A stretch of 64,000 bases of DNA from Gemmobacter aquaticus (GCF_007859075.1 NZ_VOAK01000023.1:62001-126000), one strand, 5' to 3'; counted from the first letter of the stretch, positions 52,325 to 62,800 are shown. Made by a program: numbers and translations. Notes: a model not told the origin generated them from the letters alone.

Positions 52325-53023
52325 ATGACAAGCATGTACTGCGCTTTTGATCGGTGGGAAGACGCGACGGGCGCCGCTCTGCGGATTTTTGATCCGTTTG
52401 CCTACCGACCTGCCCTGTATGAGCGCATGGTGCCCGTCAGCTTGTCCGAGTGCCCGGCCCTTGCAGAGCGGTGGCCCGTGATGTGGCGGCGCGACGGGTT
52501 GGGCGACCCCGAGCTGGTCGTCCTGCGTGGTCTGCGCGCCGATGCCGAGATGCCGGATGCACGCACCCAGAATCGCGCCTCGCTGCCACTGTTGGTGCAA
52601 GCATACCCCTTCCGCTTTCGTGACCCCGCTCAGGGTGACGAGATCGGGCTCGAGCGCGCAGCCCCGATGCGGGAACGCGATTCGGGATCCTATATTCTTG
52701 ACGATCAGGGCAACCTTTTGCCGGGGGCCGAGCTGAAGGTGCGCGCGTTGGAGGCCTGGGCCGAGGACCTTGAGACACGCACCCTGCTGACCGAAGTGGT
52801 GTTTCGCAACGCCTTGGTGGAGCGTGTCGTACTGCCCGAAGGTGTGGCCGAACGGTTCGATCTGCCGGATTTCTTTTCTGTCACCCCGGCCCCGGATGAT
52901 GCGCTGATCTTTAGCGCGATCCCGCGCGAACACTGGTTATTGGTCGCCCGGTTTCTGGTCGCGCAGCGCCTGTCGCTCTACACCATGGCCCGGCTGATCG
53001 CCCTTGCAGGAGAGCCCGCATGA
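52325..53023 (+). CDS. SapC-like (S-layer-linked) protein 1
   Basis: A 232-residue soluble protein with the SapC pattern: YERMVPVSLSECPALAERWPVMWRRDGLGDPELVVLRGLRADAEM, QAYPFRFRD, and later AEDLETRTLLTEVVFRNALVERVVLPEG. SapC proteins were found next to S-layer genes of Campylobacter, and here the pair lies beside a type I exporter; a role in export or regulation of the substrate is inferred. The start is open between GTG 52322, ATG 52325 and ATG 52334; GGAAGG lies just before. It overlaps the next gene by four bases. Confidence 0.72.
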   Translation: MTSMYCAFDRWEDATGAALRIFDPFAYRPALYERMVPVSLSECPALAERWPVMWRRDGLGDPELVVLRGLRADAEMPDARTQNRASLPLLVQAYPFRFRDPAQGDEIGLERAAPMRERDSGSYILDDQGNLLPGAELKVRALEAWAEDLETRTLLTEVVFRNALVERVVLPEGVAERFDLPDFFSVTPAPDDALIFSAIPREHWLLVARFLVAQRLSLYTMARLIALAGEPA

Positions 53024-53796
53024 GCGTTTGGTTTCTGGATATTCCTGGCATTACAGGCAGTGAAACGCTTTCTGCACAGAGACTTGCGTCTTGGCCCGAT
53101 CGCGCGATGGATGACCGGCTGCACCATTTGCGCGTCTGCCCGGTGGTGCCTTCGGAACTTTACCAGATTGCCCGCCACCTGCCCGTGACCGTGGTTGATC
53201 AAGCTGACGGCCCGATGGTCATGGTCGATCTGCGGACCCAGATGCTGCGCCAGCCCGCCTTCGATTCCGACGGCCGCCTTCAGCGAAGCTATCGCCCGGC
53301 GGTGACGCGTCTTCTGCCCTTCTGCACCTCGGCCCAGGGGGCGCTTCTTCGCCTCTCGGACGAGGTGGCACCGCCCGGTCCCGAACGTCCGGCCGAGCTG
53401 CAACAGCAGGTCGCACAGATGCTCCGCGCTCAAGCTGCCGGGCTCGGTCGCCTTGCCGAGGCAGCCGGATTGCTGATCAGCGAAGGCCTGCTGCAGCGGT
53501 CTGCCGAGGGTGACCTGGCTGAATGGCGCCCGATGTCCCCCGAGCAGGATGGCGCGACGGTTGCCGCCAATCTTGCTCCCCGGCCCGAGTCGTTCCTGGC
53601 GCTACGCCTGCTGGCAGTTATCGAGTTTTCTGCCATGCACAGGCGCGAAGACCGTGGACGCCGCCCCAATGCCGACAGCCTTCGCGGGCTACTTAGCCGG
53701 AATGAAGCGCTGCGCCGGCGGATCTTCCTGACCCGTGACGAGATGCTCGACTTTTCTGCATTGACAGTCGGGCCGCCGCACAACCATAACGCGTAA
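53020..53796 (+). CDS. SapC-like protein 2 (distant homologue), 258 aa
   Basis: Translationally coupled to SapC-like protein 1 (ATGA). The central part HLPVTVVDQADGPMVMVDLRTQML, SYRPAVTRLLPFCTSAQGALLRLSDE resembles the SapC core (strand-turn-strand then PF motif), so this looks like a diverged relative of its upstream neighbour. The C-terminal 60 residues add a helical region with basic residues (RREDRGRRPNADSLRGLL). No signal peptide. Function unknown; coupling and position with the RTX gene suggest a cytosolic role for the secretion substrate. Confidence 0.6.
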   Translation: MSVWFLDIPGITGSETLSAQRLASWPDRAMDDRLHHLRVCPVVPSELYQIARHLPVTVVDQADGPMVMVDLRTQMLRQPAFDSDGRLQRSYRPAVTRLLPFCTSAQGALLRLSDEVAPPGPERPAELQQQVAQMLRAQAAGLGRLAEAAGLLISEGLLQRSAEGDLAEWRPMSPEQDGATVAANLAPRPESFLALRLLAVIEFSAMHRREDRGRRPNADSLRGLLSRNEALRRRIFLTRDEMLDFSALTVGPPHNHNA

Positions 53797-54104
53797 ACCG
53801 GCCAAGAGCAGATGTTTCGCCAGCCATCAAGGCCGAGCGAAGCGCATCGCTGACCGCACGCATTTCGGTGAAAAACCAAGCGGCCGCCTGCCCCAATGCT
53901 GCAGGCGCAAGCAAATTCGGCACACAATTGCGCAATGACGCTCAACAGCCAAATAAACCCTAGATTGTACTTGATGCAACCTTAACACGCTGTTATCCGG
54001 GATGCGAATTGACTGTCGATTGACCGATATGCCAATTCTCTGTGGGATATCAGTTTTTTGCCAGTTCAATGACAATTAATTAACATTGCAGGAGCACATC
54101 CCCA
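53797..54104 (+). promoter_or_regulatory. 308 bp upstream region of the RTX gene, AT-rich promoter zone
   Basis: No gene. The last 170 bases are markedly AT-rich against a GC-rich genome (TTTTTTG near 54055, ATTAATTAAC near 54076), with TTGACT at 54009 and TTGACC at 54020 as possible -35 boxes, and GGAG ten bases before the RTX ATG. The long AT-rich leader with a separate start suggests independent, strong regulation of the RTX gene. Confidence 0.5.
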
Positions 54105-54911
54105 ATGCCAACTTCCGAGTATAGCAATCTCAAGCAGGTGGAGCGAGGTCTAGACCGGCTTGGCTTGACCGACAGCATGATCGACAACATCGTCGACAAT
54201 CTGCCCTCCAAAGGCGATATCTCTGTATCGATCGTGGGGCCGGGCGAAGCCCCGGACTCGAATGCCGACATGGTCATCCGTCAGGCAAAGAACGGCACGA
54301 TCACCATCACCACGGCAGATTCGGACGACAAGACCGTCATCGGCACCGAAGATGACAACACCGTGGGCGGTGGCCCGGGTGATGATACGGCCAAGCTTGG
54401 CGCGGGCGATGATCGCGCCGTCGGCGGCGCGGGCGATGACCTGCTTCTGGGTGAAGGCGGCAATGACACCCTGGTGGGCGGCAGCGGTCAGGACACCCTG
54501 AACGGAGGCACGGGCAAGGATCTGCTTTCCGGCGATGCCGGGGCCGATACGCTGATCGGCGGGGCAGGCAGCGACACATTGAACGGTGGCGCCGGGAATG
54601 ACTGGCTTTCGGGCAATGCCGGTGCAGACACGCTGAACGGCGGCCAAGGCAATGACACGCTGAACGGTGGCGCGGGTGCCGACGTGATGTCGGGTGGCGA
54701 AGGACGCGACCTGTTCATCGCGGGCGGTGGCGACACCATCAGCGGTGGCGCGGGCGTCGATACCGTGCGCATCAACGCCGACTTTGACGACGTCACCATC
54801 AAGACAACGGGCGCCAAGACCGTCATCACCTTCTCTGACGGTAGCTTCGTCACGGTCTCGGGCGTTGAGCGTCTGGACTTCAATGGCAATGACGACGACA
54901 TGACCCTGTAA
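54105..54911 (+). CDS. Small RTX calcium-binding secreted protein, 268 aa
   Basis: About 80 N-terminal residues (QVERGLDRLGLTDSMIDNIVDN, then SIVGPGEAPDSNADMVIR) precede about fourteen RTX nonapeptide repeats (GGxGxDxLx, e.g. GGAGNDWLSG, GGQGNDTLNG) from residue ~85 to ~220, which bind calcium outside the cell. The end FVTVSGVERLDFNGNDDD resembles a type I C-terminal export signal. No catalytic domain is visible, so it is probably an adhesin, surface-layer unit or matrix protein. The adjacent type I exporter is the likely secretion route. Confidence 0.9.
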   Translation: MPTSEYSNLKQVERGLDRLGLTDSMIDNIVDNLPSKGDISVSIVGPGEAPDSNADMVIRQAKNGTITITTADSDDKTVIGTEDDNTVGGGPGDDTAKLGAGDDRAVGGAGDDLLLGEGGNDTLVGGSGQDTLNGGTGKDLLSGDAGADTLIGGAGSDTLNGGAGNDWLSGNAGADTLNGGQGNDTLNGGAGADVMSGGEGRDLFIAGGGDTISGGAGVDTVRINADFDDVTIKTTGAKTVITFSDGSFVTVSGVERLDFNGNDDDMTL

Positions 54912-54930
54912 TCGGGCCAGTCAGAACACG

Positions 54931-54957
54931 CAGCCGCCCGGGTGCATCGGGCGGCTG
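54931..54957 (+). terminator. Terminator after the RTX gene
   Basis: CAGCCGCCCG pairs exactly with CGGGCGGCTG over a 7-base loop, 20 bases after the RTX stop, followed by TCATTA. It separates the RTX gene from the glycosyltransferase cluster. Confidence 0.8.
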
Positions 54958-55008
54958 TCATTACGTGGTGCCAGACACCGCATGACCGAGTCGCAGTCCT
55001 GATCGCAG

Positions 55009-56826
55009 ATGCCCGGCCCCGAGTTTTCCATCATTGACCGGCTTCTTGCGCTTCAGGCCGCCCTTCACGCGACGCCCGAAGCCGCAGCGAGCAGCTTTGT
55101 CGAACGGGCTGCGCTGTTGCAGAGGATCGGCGCCAGAGCCGAGGCCGCTGCGGATGCTGAACACGCCCACAGGCTCGATCCGGCCGACCCGCGCGCCATG
55201 GCGCTCTTTTGCAGACTGGCCGAAGAGTCGCCACCAGCGCCACATCATCACGATATCGCGGTCGCACTGCTGGCGAGCCCGTTTGCCAGCAATGCTGAAC
55301 GCCAGACAGCGCTCGGCTTGATTGATACCGCGCGCCTGCCACTTGTCCTGCGGCATGATCTGCCGCTGACAGTCCGTCTGACGCTGGTTCATGGCCGCAG
55401 CGATGCGTTGGCGCTGGACGGAACCGGCCCGCAGGATCAGGTGCTGCCTCTTGGACAGGACAAAGCGCGCGGGGTCTTTGCGGTCGACTGTCTGATCGCC
55501 CGTCCGGAATGTGCAGCGCGACAAGTAACTCTGCGCCTGAACCAGCAAGAACAATGCGTTGAGATCGCGGCGGTTGGTCCCGTAGCGCCGCTGACAATGA
55601 ATCCTGACCTTCCGGCCGCGCGGTTGACGATCCTGATGCCGGTCAAGGACGGTGGCCAGGTGCTGGCTGACTGCTTGCGCTCAACCCTTGATGAGCTGTC
55701 GCGGCTTGACGGGGGGCAGCTCGTGATTGTCGATGACGGCTCCACGCAGGCCGCGACAATGGAGATGCTGGATTGTGCCGCCGCACGAGCCGACGTGACC
55801 CTGATCCGGAGTGGCGGTGGGCTAGGCTTCACCGCCGCGGTCAATCTGGGGCTTCGGCACATCGGCGCAGGGCCCGTTCTGCTGCTCAATTCCGACGTTT
55901 GGGTGCCGGCAGGCACATTTGCGCGGATGCTGCACCACTTGCGCGAGGCCGATGTGGGCACCGTGACACCGCTTTCGAATAACGCGGGCAGCTTTTGCCT
56001 GCTTGGGCCAGGCAAGCCCGCACATATGCCTGCACCCGACGTCTGCGAGATTCTGGCGCAGGCGGCCGATTGCCACAACTCCGGCTGCGCCATAGACGTG
56101 CCCAGTGGCAACGGATTTGCCATGCTGATCTCACACGAATGCCTGCGCGCGGTGGGGCCACTCTCAGGCATCTACGAAAGCGGATATTACGAAGAGGTCG
56201 ACTTTTGCCTGCGCGCGTCCCTGCGCGGCTGGCGGCATGTCGCCGCGACGGACTGCTTTGTGGGCCATGTCGGCTCTGTCACCTATGGCGCGACGAAACA
56301 GCGCCTGACCTCTGCCAATTTTCGCCGCCTGCAGCAACGGTTCCCGCATTACGCCGATCTCTATCAGGGATTCGTGGCCCTTGACCCGCTTGCGGCTGCA
56401 AGGCGCCGGATCCTTGCCGAACTTGGGCCCGACCGTCCTCTGAACCCCATCGACGAGCATTGCCCCCGGCCAGTTGCGGGTGGGCGGGTCCTGTTGCCCT
56501 CGGGAAACGGCAATCCGGTCGTTCTTCCCTGCCAAGGGGGCATTCATGCAATCGTCGTGAACCATCGGTTCCGGCGCCTGCGGATCGTCCCTCGCCTGCA
56601 GTTGCACGCATCGGGCGTTGCGCTGTATCCCGGCCACAACCTGCTGGCGCGATTCGACGAAGCGACGGAAACCATGCTGATCCTGGATGGACGAGAGGGT
56701 CGCCCGCTTGTCGAGATCGCACTGCGCGATGCGACATCAACCGATCTGGCCAAACTCGAGACCGCCGTGCTCAGGTTCGTCGCTTCCGAGGCTCAAGAGG
56801 ACGAGAGTCATGCCCTTTCAGTCTGA
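55009..56826 (+). CDS. Family 2 glycosyltransferase, 605 aa
   Basis: N-terminal helical part (about 1-100, TPR-like: ALLQRIGARAEAAADAEHAHRLDPADPRAMALFCRLAE), a beta-rich stretch, and a GT2 domain from residue ~206: LTILMPVKDGGQVLADCLRSTLDELSR, QLVIVDDGST, then LLLNSDVWVPAG as the DxD region and YEEVDFCLRASLRGWRHVAATDCFVGHVGS. The last 110 residues (HAIVVNHRFRRLRIVPRLQLHASG) are beta-rich and may bind acceptor. The first gene of a cluster of glycan enzymes; the acceptor could be the RTX protein, a surface polysaccharide or LPS. Ends 17 bases inside the next gene. Confidence 0.85.
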   Translation: MPGPEFSIIDRLLALQAALHATPEAAASSFVERAALLQRIGARAEAAADAEHAHRLDPADPRAMALFCRLAEESPPAPHHHDIAVALLASPFASNAERQTALGLIDTARLPLVLRHDLPLTVRLTLVHGRSDALALDGTGPQDQVLPLGQDKARGVFAVDCLIARPECAARQVTLRLNQQEQCVEIAAVGPVAPLTMNPDLPAARLTILMPVKDGGQVLADCLRSTLDELSRLDGGQLVIVDDGSTQAATMEMLDCAAARADVTLIRSGGGLGFTAAVNLGLRHIGAGPVLLLNSDVWVPAGTFARMLHHLREADVGTVTPLSNNAGSFCLLGPGKPAHMPAPDVCEILAQAADCHNSGCAIDVPSGNGFAMLISHECLRAVGPLSGIYESGYYEEVDFCLRASLRGWRHVAATDCFVGHVGSVTYGATKQRLTSANFRRLQQRFPHYADLYQGFVALDPLAAARRRILAELGPDRPLNPIDEHCPRPVAGGRVLLPSGNGNPVVLPCQGGIHAIVVNHRFRRLRIVPRLQLHASGVALYPGHNLLARFDEATETMLILDGREGRPLVEIALRDATSTDLAKLETAVLRFVASEAQEDESHALSV

Positions 56827-59020
56827 TTGCGCCTTTGCCGCACCCGGCCTCTTGCGGGGCTTTGTGGTGCTGGAAGGGCAGCCTGACCGGCACTGGCATG
56901 TCGGATTGTATGCAAATGGCCGCTTTCTGGGCGCAACGCTGGCCGATCGCGAGAGCGACGCGGAAGGTCTGGGGTATCATCACCATGGCTTTCATTTCAG
57001 CCTGAACCCCGCCGCGTTGGACGACCGGGACGTTCTGCGGCTTGAGGTGCTGAACACAAGCCACGTGATCGCCGAAGGCCGCCTGTCCGACCTGCGCCAT
57101 GATGCACCACAGACGCTGATGGTACCCGGCACGCTGGACTATGGCTATGGGTTGACCATCAGCGGCACCATCGAGAACGGCGTGACCGAACTGCCCGCCT
57201 ATGAGATCGTTGCGATGGAAGGCGAAGATATCGTCGGGCGCTGCCGGATCACCCGCTGGCAGCACATCGGCAATCCGCAAGACCCTTTGGGCAAGGCAGC
57301 AGCCTTTGATCTGCACATCGATCCTCGGCTTGCGGATGGCCGGTTCCACCGACTGCATCTGGAAACCTCGACCGGAGCGGTTCTGGCTGGAAGCCCAGTT
57401 GATATCATCGCCTGGCCAAGCGCGCTGCACCAAGGGCTTGTGACAGCGCCGGGCTGCACCCCTGCCGAGGCGCGACGCGGCGATCTGATGCTCGATCGTT
57501 TGCTGGGCTCGTCGATGCCGCTTGCGGCCTATGCGGGGCTTTACCCCGAGATTTCGGTGGTCGAGGCCGTGCGTCCAGAGGGCCTGATCGGTGCGGATGG
57601 GTCTTGGCACCGGCTGGCCAATACGGGCTGGGTTCTGTGCCACCACCAAGACATCCGCCCCCTGCCCGGATTTGAAACCCGGCTTCAAGGCGTGGATCTG
57701 GCATCGGCGCGGGCGGTGTTCTGCGATCTGGCTGTCGAGCAGTCCGACGGGATGATCTGGCCCTTGCTCTTTTCGGCCTTTGACTGGGAGCGCCTGCTGG
57801 AACAAGGCCACGCTGCCCTCTGCTTTGCCTTACCTGAAGCCGCGCTAAATGCCCCCGGTACGGGTGAAGCGGCGTCGCTGATTGACCTGCTGCTGCGCTG
57901 GCTGTCCCCTGATGGCACTGTGCCTGACTATGGCAAACTGTGGCACCTTCCCCATCCCGGCGGGGTCGTCGGTGAAGGCGCCTTGCAGGCCTCAGCCGAG
58001 GCTCGGATGCGAACGCTGCAGACGGCGCTGCATCGCCCCGGACTGCTGCTTGCCACGACCCGGATCTCGGCATCGGCACGCAAGGGCGCGATCTTCCCCG
58101 CACTCCACTTGCAACGCCCGATTGCCGAGCGCGCGGTCAGCGTGATCGTTCCCACTCGCAATCAGGGAAAATTGCTCAAGGCGGCTGTCGGCGGGCTGAT
58201 CGAGGCAAACCCGGGCTTCGATCTCGATGTTATCGTTGTCGACAATGGGTCGGACAGCCCAGAGAGTCTCGAGGTGCTGAACGAGCTTGAGGATCGCGGC
58301 ATCCGCATCCTTGAATACAGCGACGGCTTCAACTTCTCGCTGATCAACAACCTTGCTGTCGAGCATGCCCGTCACGCCCAGTTGTGCTTCATGAACAACG
58401 ATGTGGCATTCCCGCAGCCGGGCGTTCTGACTGAGCTTTGCAGCCGTCTGGCCTGCCCGTCCGTCGGGGCGGCGGGGCCGCTGATGCTGCGTGCATCCGA
58501 CATCATCCAGCACGGGGGCGTGGTTCTCGGCCCCTGGCATGGTGCGGTCCATGCGTTCGAGGATCGGATGGCGGGTGATCCCGGTTATGCCGAACTGCTG
58601 CGCGTCGCATCCGAGCCTGCGGCGGTGACCGGCGCCCTGCTGCTGACCCGCCGCACGCTGTTCGAGGACATGGGCGGCTTTGATACCCACCGGTTTGCGG
58701 TAAACTTCAACGACGTCGACTATTGCCTGCGCCTGCGCCATGCCGGTTATCGCGTGGTCTTTACGCCCCATGCGATGATCCGGCATTTTGAATCGGTCAG
58801 CCGGGGCCGCGAGATCGGCACGCCGGCGGATCATCGCCGCCAACGCGAGATCGCTTGTCTTCGGACGGCATGGCGCGCGCCCATCCTGAACGATCCGCAG
58901 TATCACCCGCTGTTTTCTGTCGACAGCCTGCCCTATCGTGCCTTGGCGCTGGATCACCGTGACCCGGCCCCGCGACGGGCGGGGTTGCGCGGGCACGCTG
59001 ATCAGCCCAACTGGGCGTGA
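56810..59020 (+). CDS. Glycosyltransferase with beta domains and C-terminal GT2, 736 aa
   Basis: Begins with two beta domains (GFVVLEGQPDRHWHVGLYANGRFLGAT and LTISGTIENGVTELPAYEIVAMEG), the first resembling the SGWA-type domains of the giant protein downstream. A middle region (RPLPGFETRLQGVDLASARAVFCDLAVEQSDGMIWPLLFSAFDWERLLEQGH) precedes the GT2 domain from about residue 442: AVSVIVPTRNQGKLLKAAVGGLIEANP, VIVVDNGSDSPESLEV, CFMNNDVAFPQPG and FAVNFNDVDYCLRLRHAGYRV. GT2 enzymes that use nucleotide sugars show these motifs. The ATG at 56810 follows GAGGACGAGAG and is coupled to the previous gene. Confidence 0.84.
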   Translation: MPFQSDCAFAAPGLLRGFVVLEGQPDRHWHVGLYANGRFLGATLADRESDAEGLGYHHHGFHFSLNPAALDDRDVLRLEVLNTSHVIAEGRLSDLRHDAPQTLMVPGTLDYGYGLTISGTIENGVTELPAYEIVAMEGEDIVGRCRITRWQHIGNPQDPLGKAAAFDLHIDPRLADGRFHRLHLETSTGAVLAGSPVDIIAWPSALHQGLVTAPGCTPAEARRGDLMLDRLLGSSMPLAAYAGLYPEISVVEAVRPEGLIGADGSWHRLANTGWVLCHHQDIRPLPGFETRLQGVDLASARAVFCDLAVEQSDGMIWPLLFSAFDWERLLEQGHAALCFALPEAALNAPGTGEAASLIDLLLRWLSPDGTVPDYGKLWHLPHPGGVVGEGALQASAEARMRTLQTALHRPGLLLATTRISASARKGAIFPALHLQRPIAERAVSVIVPTRNQGKLLKAAVGGLIEANPGFDLDVIVVDNGSDSPESLEVLNELEDRGIRILEYSDGFNFSLINNLAVEHARHAQLCFMNNDVAFPQPGVLTELCSRLACPSVGAAGPLMLRASDIIQHGGVVLGPWHGAVHAFEDRMAGDPGYAELLRVASEPAAVTGALLLTRRTLFEDMGGFDTHRFAVNFNDVDYCLRLRHAGYRVVFTPHAMIRHFESVSRGREIGTPADHRRQREIACLRTAWRAPILNDPQYHPLFSVDSLPYRALALDHRDPAPRRAGLRGHADQPNWA

Positions 59021-59054
59021 AAGAGACCTGACGCCGATGGCCGAGGACATATCC

Positions 59055-59663
59055 ATGACCGCACCGACGCTGTATAATCTGGGCTCCGGCCCACGGCGCC
59101 TGTTTGACCTGCTGCCCGACCCCTCGGCCTTTACCGGCTGGCGTGAGGTGCGCGTGGATCTGGATCCGGGCTGCCGGCCTGACATCCTCTCAGACCTGAC
59201 CGATCTTTCGCAGGCCATACCGGATGGGTCGGCCGACCTGATTTATTGCTCGCATGTGGTCGAGCATTTCTTTGACCATGACGTGCCCCGCGTGCTGCAA
59301 GAGTTCGCCCGTATCCTGCGCCCCGATGGCGCGGCCATCGTGCGGGTGCCCGACCTTGCAGGGGTGATGCAGGCGTTTGACGAGGGCGATCTGGAGCGGC
59401 CGCTCTACCATTCCCCTTCGGGACCGATCTCGGCGCTGGATGTGATCTTTGGCCACAGACGGTCCATCAGCGCTGGCAATCACTACATGGCGCACCGGAC
59501 CGGCTTTACCCAGGCCTCGCTGGCCCGTCGCATGCTGGACGCCGGTTTCGAAGAGGTGCAGACCCTTCCCGGCCCGTCGGTTGAATTCTGTGCCGTGGCC
59601 ACCATGCGCCCCGCGAACCACCGGGCGCAGATCAACGCGCTGATGGATTTCATGGGCGTGTGA
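59055..59663 (+). CDS. SAM-dependent methyltransferase (class I)
   Basis: About 202 residues. The SAM-binding loop is LYNLGSGPRRLFDLL and the following strand is WREVRVDLDPGCRPDILSDLTD, then DLIYCSHVVEHFFDHDVPRVLQEFARILRPDGAAIVRVPDL, the post-motif region. This pattern matches methyltransferase type 11/23 proteins found in glycan clusters (for example O-methylation of terminal sugars). I place the start at ATG 59055, which has CGAGGA at proper spacing; ATG 59037 is the alternative. It lies between two glycosyltransferase genes. Confidence 0.82.
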   Translation: MTAPTLYNLGSGPRRLFDLLPDPSAFTGWREVRVDLDPGCRPDILSDLTDLSQAIPDGSADLIYCSHVVEHFFDHDVPRVLQEFARILRPDGAAIVRVPDLAGVMQAFDEGDLERPLYHSPSGPISALDVIFGHRRSISAGNHYMAHRTGFTQASLARRMLDAGFEEVQTLPGPSVEFCAVATMRPANHRAQINALMDFMGV

Positions 59664-59667
59664 CGGC

Positions 59668-59682
59668 GGCGAAGACTTCGCC
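59668..59682 (+). terminator. Small hairpin after the methyltransferase gene
   Basis: GGCGAAG pairs with CTTCGCC around A-C (positions 59668-59682), 4 bases after the stop, then CACAC follows. No T-run. It may be a weak terminator before the 141 bp leader of the giant glycosyltransferase gene, which is AT-richer (TTTAGCTTAACTTCCTTAATGC). Confidence 0.4.
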
Positions 59683-59804
59683 ACACAACGCATGGTTTAG
59701 CTTAACTTCCTTAATGCAACCGCATATGCTGCCCCTGCAGCATCCGCCTCCGGATTGGCGCGCGGCGCGCCCCACCTTGGCCAGAACACGACAGATAGCA
59801 GCGA

Positions 59805-62800
59805 ATGACCGTACAGCCCACTGAAAAGACATCCGTTTCTGCCCAACCCGGATTTGCGGGAAAGATCTGGATCGATCTTGCCCAGATCACAGAGGTGGTG
59901 ACGGACGCGGATGGCAAACGCCGGATTCGCTCGGGTCTGGTCTCTGGCTGGGCCATCGGCCCCGACCCTTTTCAGAGCATCGAGATCATCCTTGAGGGGC
60001 GCCGCATCGCCAGTGCCAAGGTCGGACGCTATCGCCCCGATGTGGCCGAAATCTACCCCTCGATCCCGCATGCCGAATACACCGGGTTCGAGGCCGTCCT
60101 GACCGGGGGGGAACTGCCAGAGGGGCCCTGCCAGATCATCCTTATGGCGGTCGGAACCTCTGGCAAGGTCTTCGTCAAACGCTTTCCGCTGAGCGGTGCC
60201 GAGGGTGAGTTCGCGCCTTCCAGCATGGCCATGCGCACCCATGTCGAACGCTGCGAGATTGATGGATCGGGCATGCTCTGCATCTCTGGCTGGGCCGTGG
60301 CGCAGGCGCCGATCATTTCGGTCCAGATTTTCGGCAATGGCCGCAAGATCGCGGGCACGTTGCCCGGCCTTCAGCGACCCGACGTGGCCGAACTGTTCCC
60401 GCATTACCCAAACGCCGACCGGTCGGGCTTCTTCGTGACCGCCAGCCTGCAAATGGCCGAACAGGCCCGCGCCGAGACGATCACCATCGAGGTTCTGGCA
60501 CGCGACGGCACCTTGCGGCGTGTGGTCACCACCCCCCAACAGGTGCGTCAGATCACGCTTGCGCCCGATGTCGCGCGCGCCGATGTACCAGAACCGCAGG
60601 CACCATTGCCAGCCGCGGAACCCGATGCCCCGGCCCAACCAGAGGATTCATGGTTCTTCTGTGACGTGATCGACGTCGATACCACGGGCCGCTGCCAGAT
60701 CTCTGGCTGGAGCGCGGCACTGGCGGGCATCGATACCCTGTCGCTGCATTACGGGGGCGCCGAAATCGGGCAGGCCATAACCGGACAACCGCGCCCCGAC
60801 GTGGGCCGGGCCTATCCGAACCTGCCCAACGCGGCAAACTCGGGCTTTTCATTCGACCTGACCCACCGCGCCGGGCTTCCCGAAGGTCCGGCAAGCTTCA
60901 TGGTCATGGCCGCGCTGAAAGACGGCTCCCGCAGGGCGTTCGAGATCAGCGCGATGATCGTGCCCCCCTCGGCGCGGGTCTCGCCGTTTGAGGATATCGT
61001 GCTGGGGCTCGATACCTTCCAGCTTGACGCAGGTCATGCGACGCGCCCGGTGACTGGCGCCTTCAAACTGAGCGGTTGGGCCGTAGCGCGCGCAGGCGTG
61101 CGCCAGATCGAAGTGTTTCTGGATGGAACGTCGCTCGGCCTCGCCTATATCGGCATCCGGCGCGAGGAACTGCCCGAGATTTTCTTCGACTTTCCTGACA
61201 CGCTTCTGGCCGGGTTTGCCCTGTCCGTCCCCGCCCGCGTGCTTAAGAATGGCCGCTCCGAGGTGCGCATCGTCATCACCGACCGCAAGTCGGGCGTGCT
61301 GGAGAACCGCTTTACCATCGACGTGGCGCGCGATGCCGCCGATCTCGGGCGCAACGCGCTGCGCCAGAAAGTTCCTTTTGCCGAGGTGCTGACCGGGCTC
61401 GACATATTGGCCGCGCGCGGCCCGATGCCGGTCTGCGATATCATCTTGCGCGCCGACGCCCGGCCCCGACTGGCCGAGCGGGTGCAGGCAACGCTGCGCA
61501 GCCTTGATCGTCAGGCCTATCCGCATTGGCGGGTGTGGCTGAGCACGCCCGAGGGCATCGCGATCGATGACCTGACCCGCCACCTGCCGCACCTGGCCGG
61601 ACGGGTTGCGCCGCTGGCGGATCATGCCGCGCCCGATGCCCCAGGGTTCATGCTGATGCTGCGGGCGGGCGATGTGCTTGCGGCGGACGGCTTGCTTGGC
61701 CCGTTGCTTGCGGCCGACACAACAGGCGCACCCGCGTTCGTCTATGCCGATGACCGCCGCCCCGATCCGTTGGCGCCCGGCGAAATCGCCGCGTTCCACA
61801 AGCCCGGCTGGTCGCCGGATCTGCTGATGTCGCAGAACTATATCGGCCGCGCCTGGTTGGCCTCTGCCGCCCTGCTGCGCGAGGCGAGGATCAGGCTCCC
61901 CGATCTGGCAGGGCTGGGCGACTATGGGGCTGTGCTGCGGCTGTCAGCCGAGGCGGCTCGTCTGGATGCCATCCGGCAGGTGCCAATCTTGATGCTTGAA
62001 ATCAGCGCCACCGAAACTCCGGCGCTTGAGCGCAAGGCCCTGCAGACCCATCTGCGCGTCGAGGGCCGCCTTGGTCGCGTACGCCAAGGGGCCGCCCCGT
62101 TCCTGCACCGGGTTGAGCGGACTGGAACCCCAGGCGGCAAAGTGTCGATCATCATCCCCTCGATCGGTGCGCGCGATCACATCCTGCGTTGTGTCGAAAG
62201 CATCCGAAAAAATTCGGGCGGGGCCGAGGTTGAGATCGTAGTCGTTGACAACATCCGCCGCCGCAAGATCACCGCGGAGGGGCGCGCATGGAAAACGTGG
62301 TTCCGCGCGCATGCTGATCTGGTCGTTGAGGTTGATGAGCCCTTCAACTGGTCGCGGCTCAACAACCTCGGCGCGGCAGCGGCAAGCGGGGATTACCTGC
62401 TGTTTCTGAACGACGACGTCGAGGTGCTGCACGACGACTGGCTGGATGTGCTGATGGCCGAGGCCGCGCGTCCCGAGGTGGGCGTCGTTGGCGCCCAACT
62501 GCTTTACCCGGATGGCAAGGTGCAGCATGCGGGCATGTTCCTGTCGCGGTCCATGCCCGGCACGGCCCGCCATGCCTTCCGTTTCGCCGCCTCAGATGAT
62601 CCGTGCTACTTCGGCCTCGCGCTCAGCCAGCGAGAACTGACCTGCGTGACTGGCGCCTGCATGATGGTGCGGCGCGAGGTGTTTGATGCCGTCGCGGGTT
62701 TTGATGAGGCACATGCCGTCGTCAACAATGACATCGACTTTTGCCTGCGACTGCGCGCGACGGGCCGCTCGGTGATCTTCACCCCGCATGCCCGCCTTCT

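Noticed and set aside
54150-54647. Minus-strand frame opposite the RTX repeats; apparent DNA tandem repeat
   Set aside because: Both follow from the nonapeptide-coding repeats of the RTX gene; it is not a CRISPR array, since units are contiguous without spacers.
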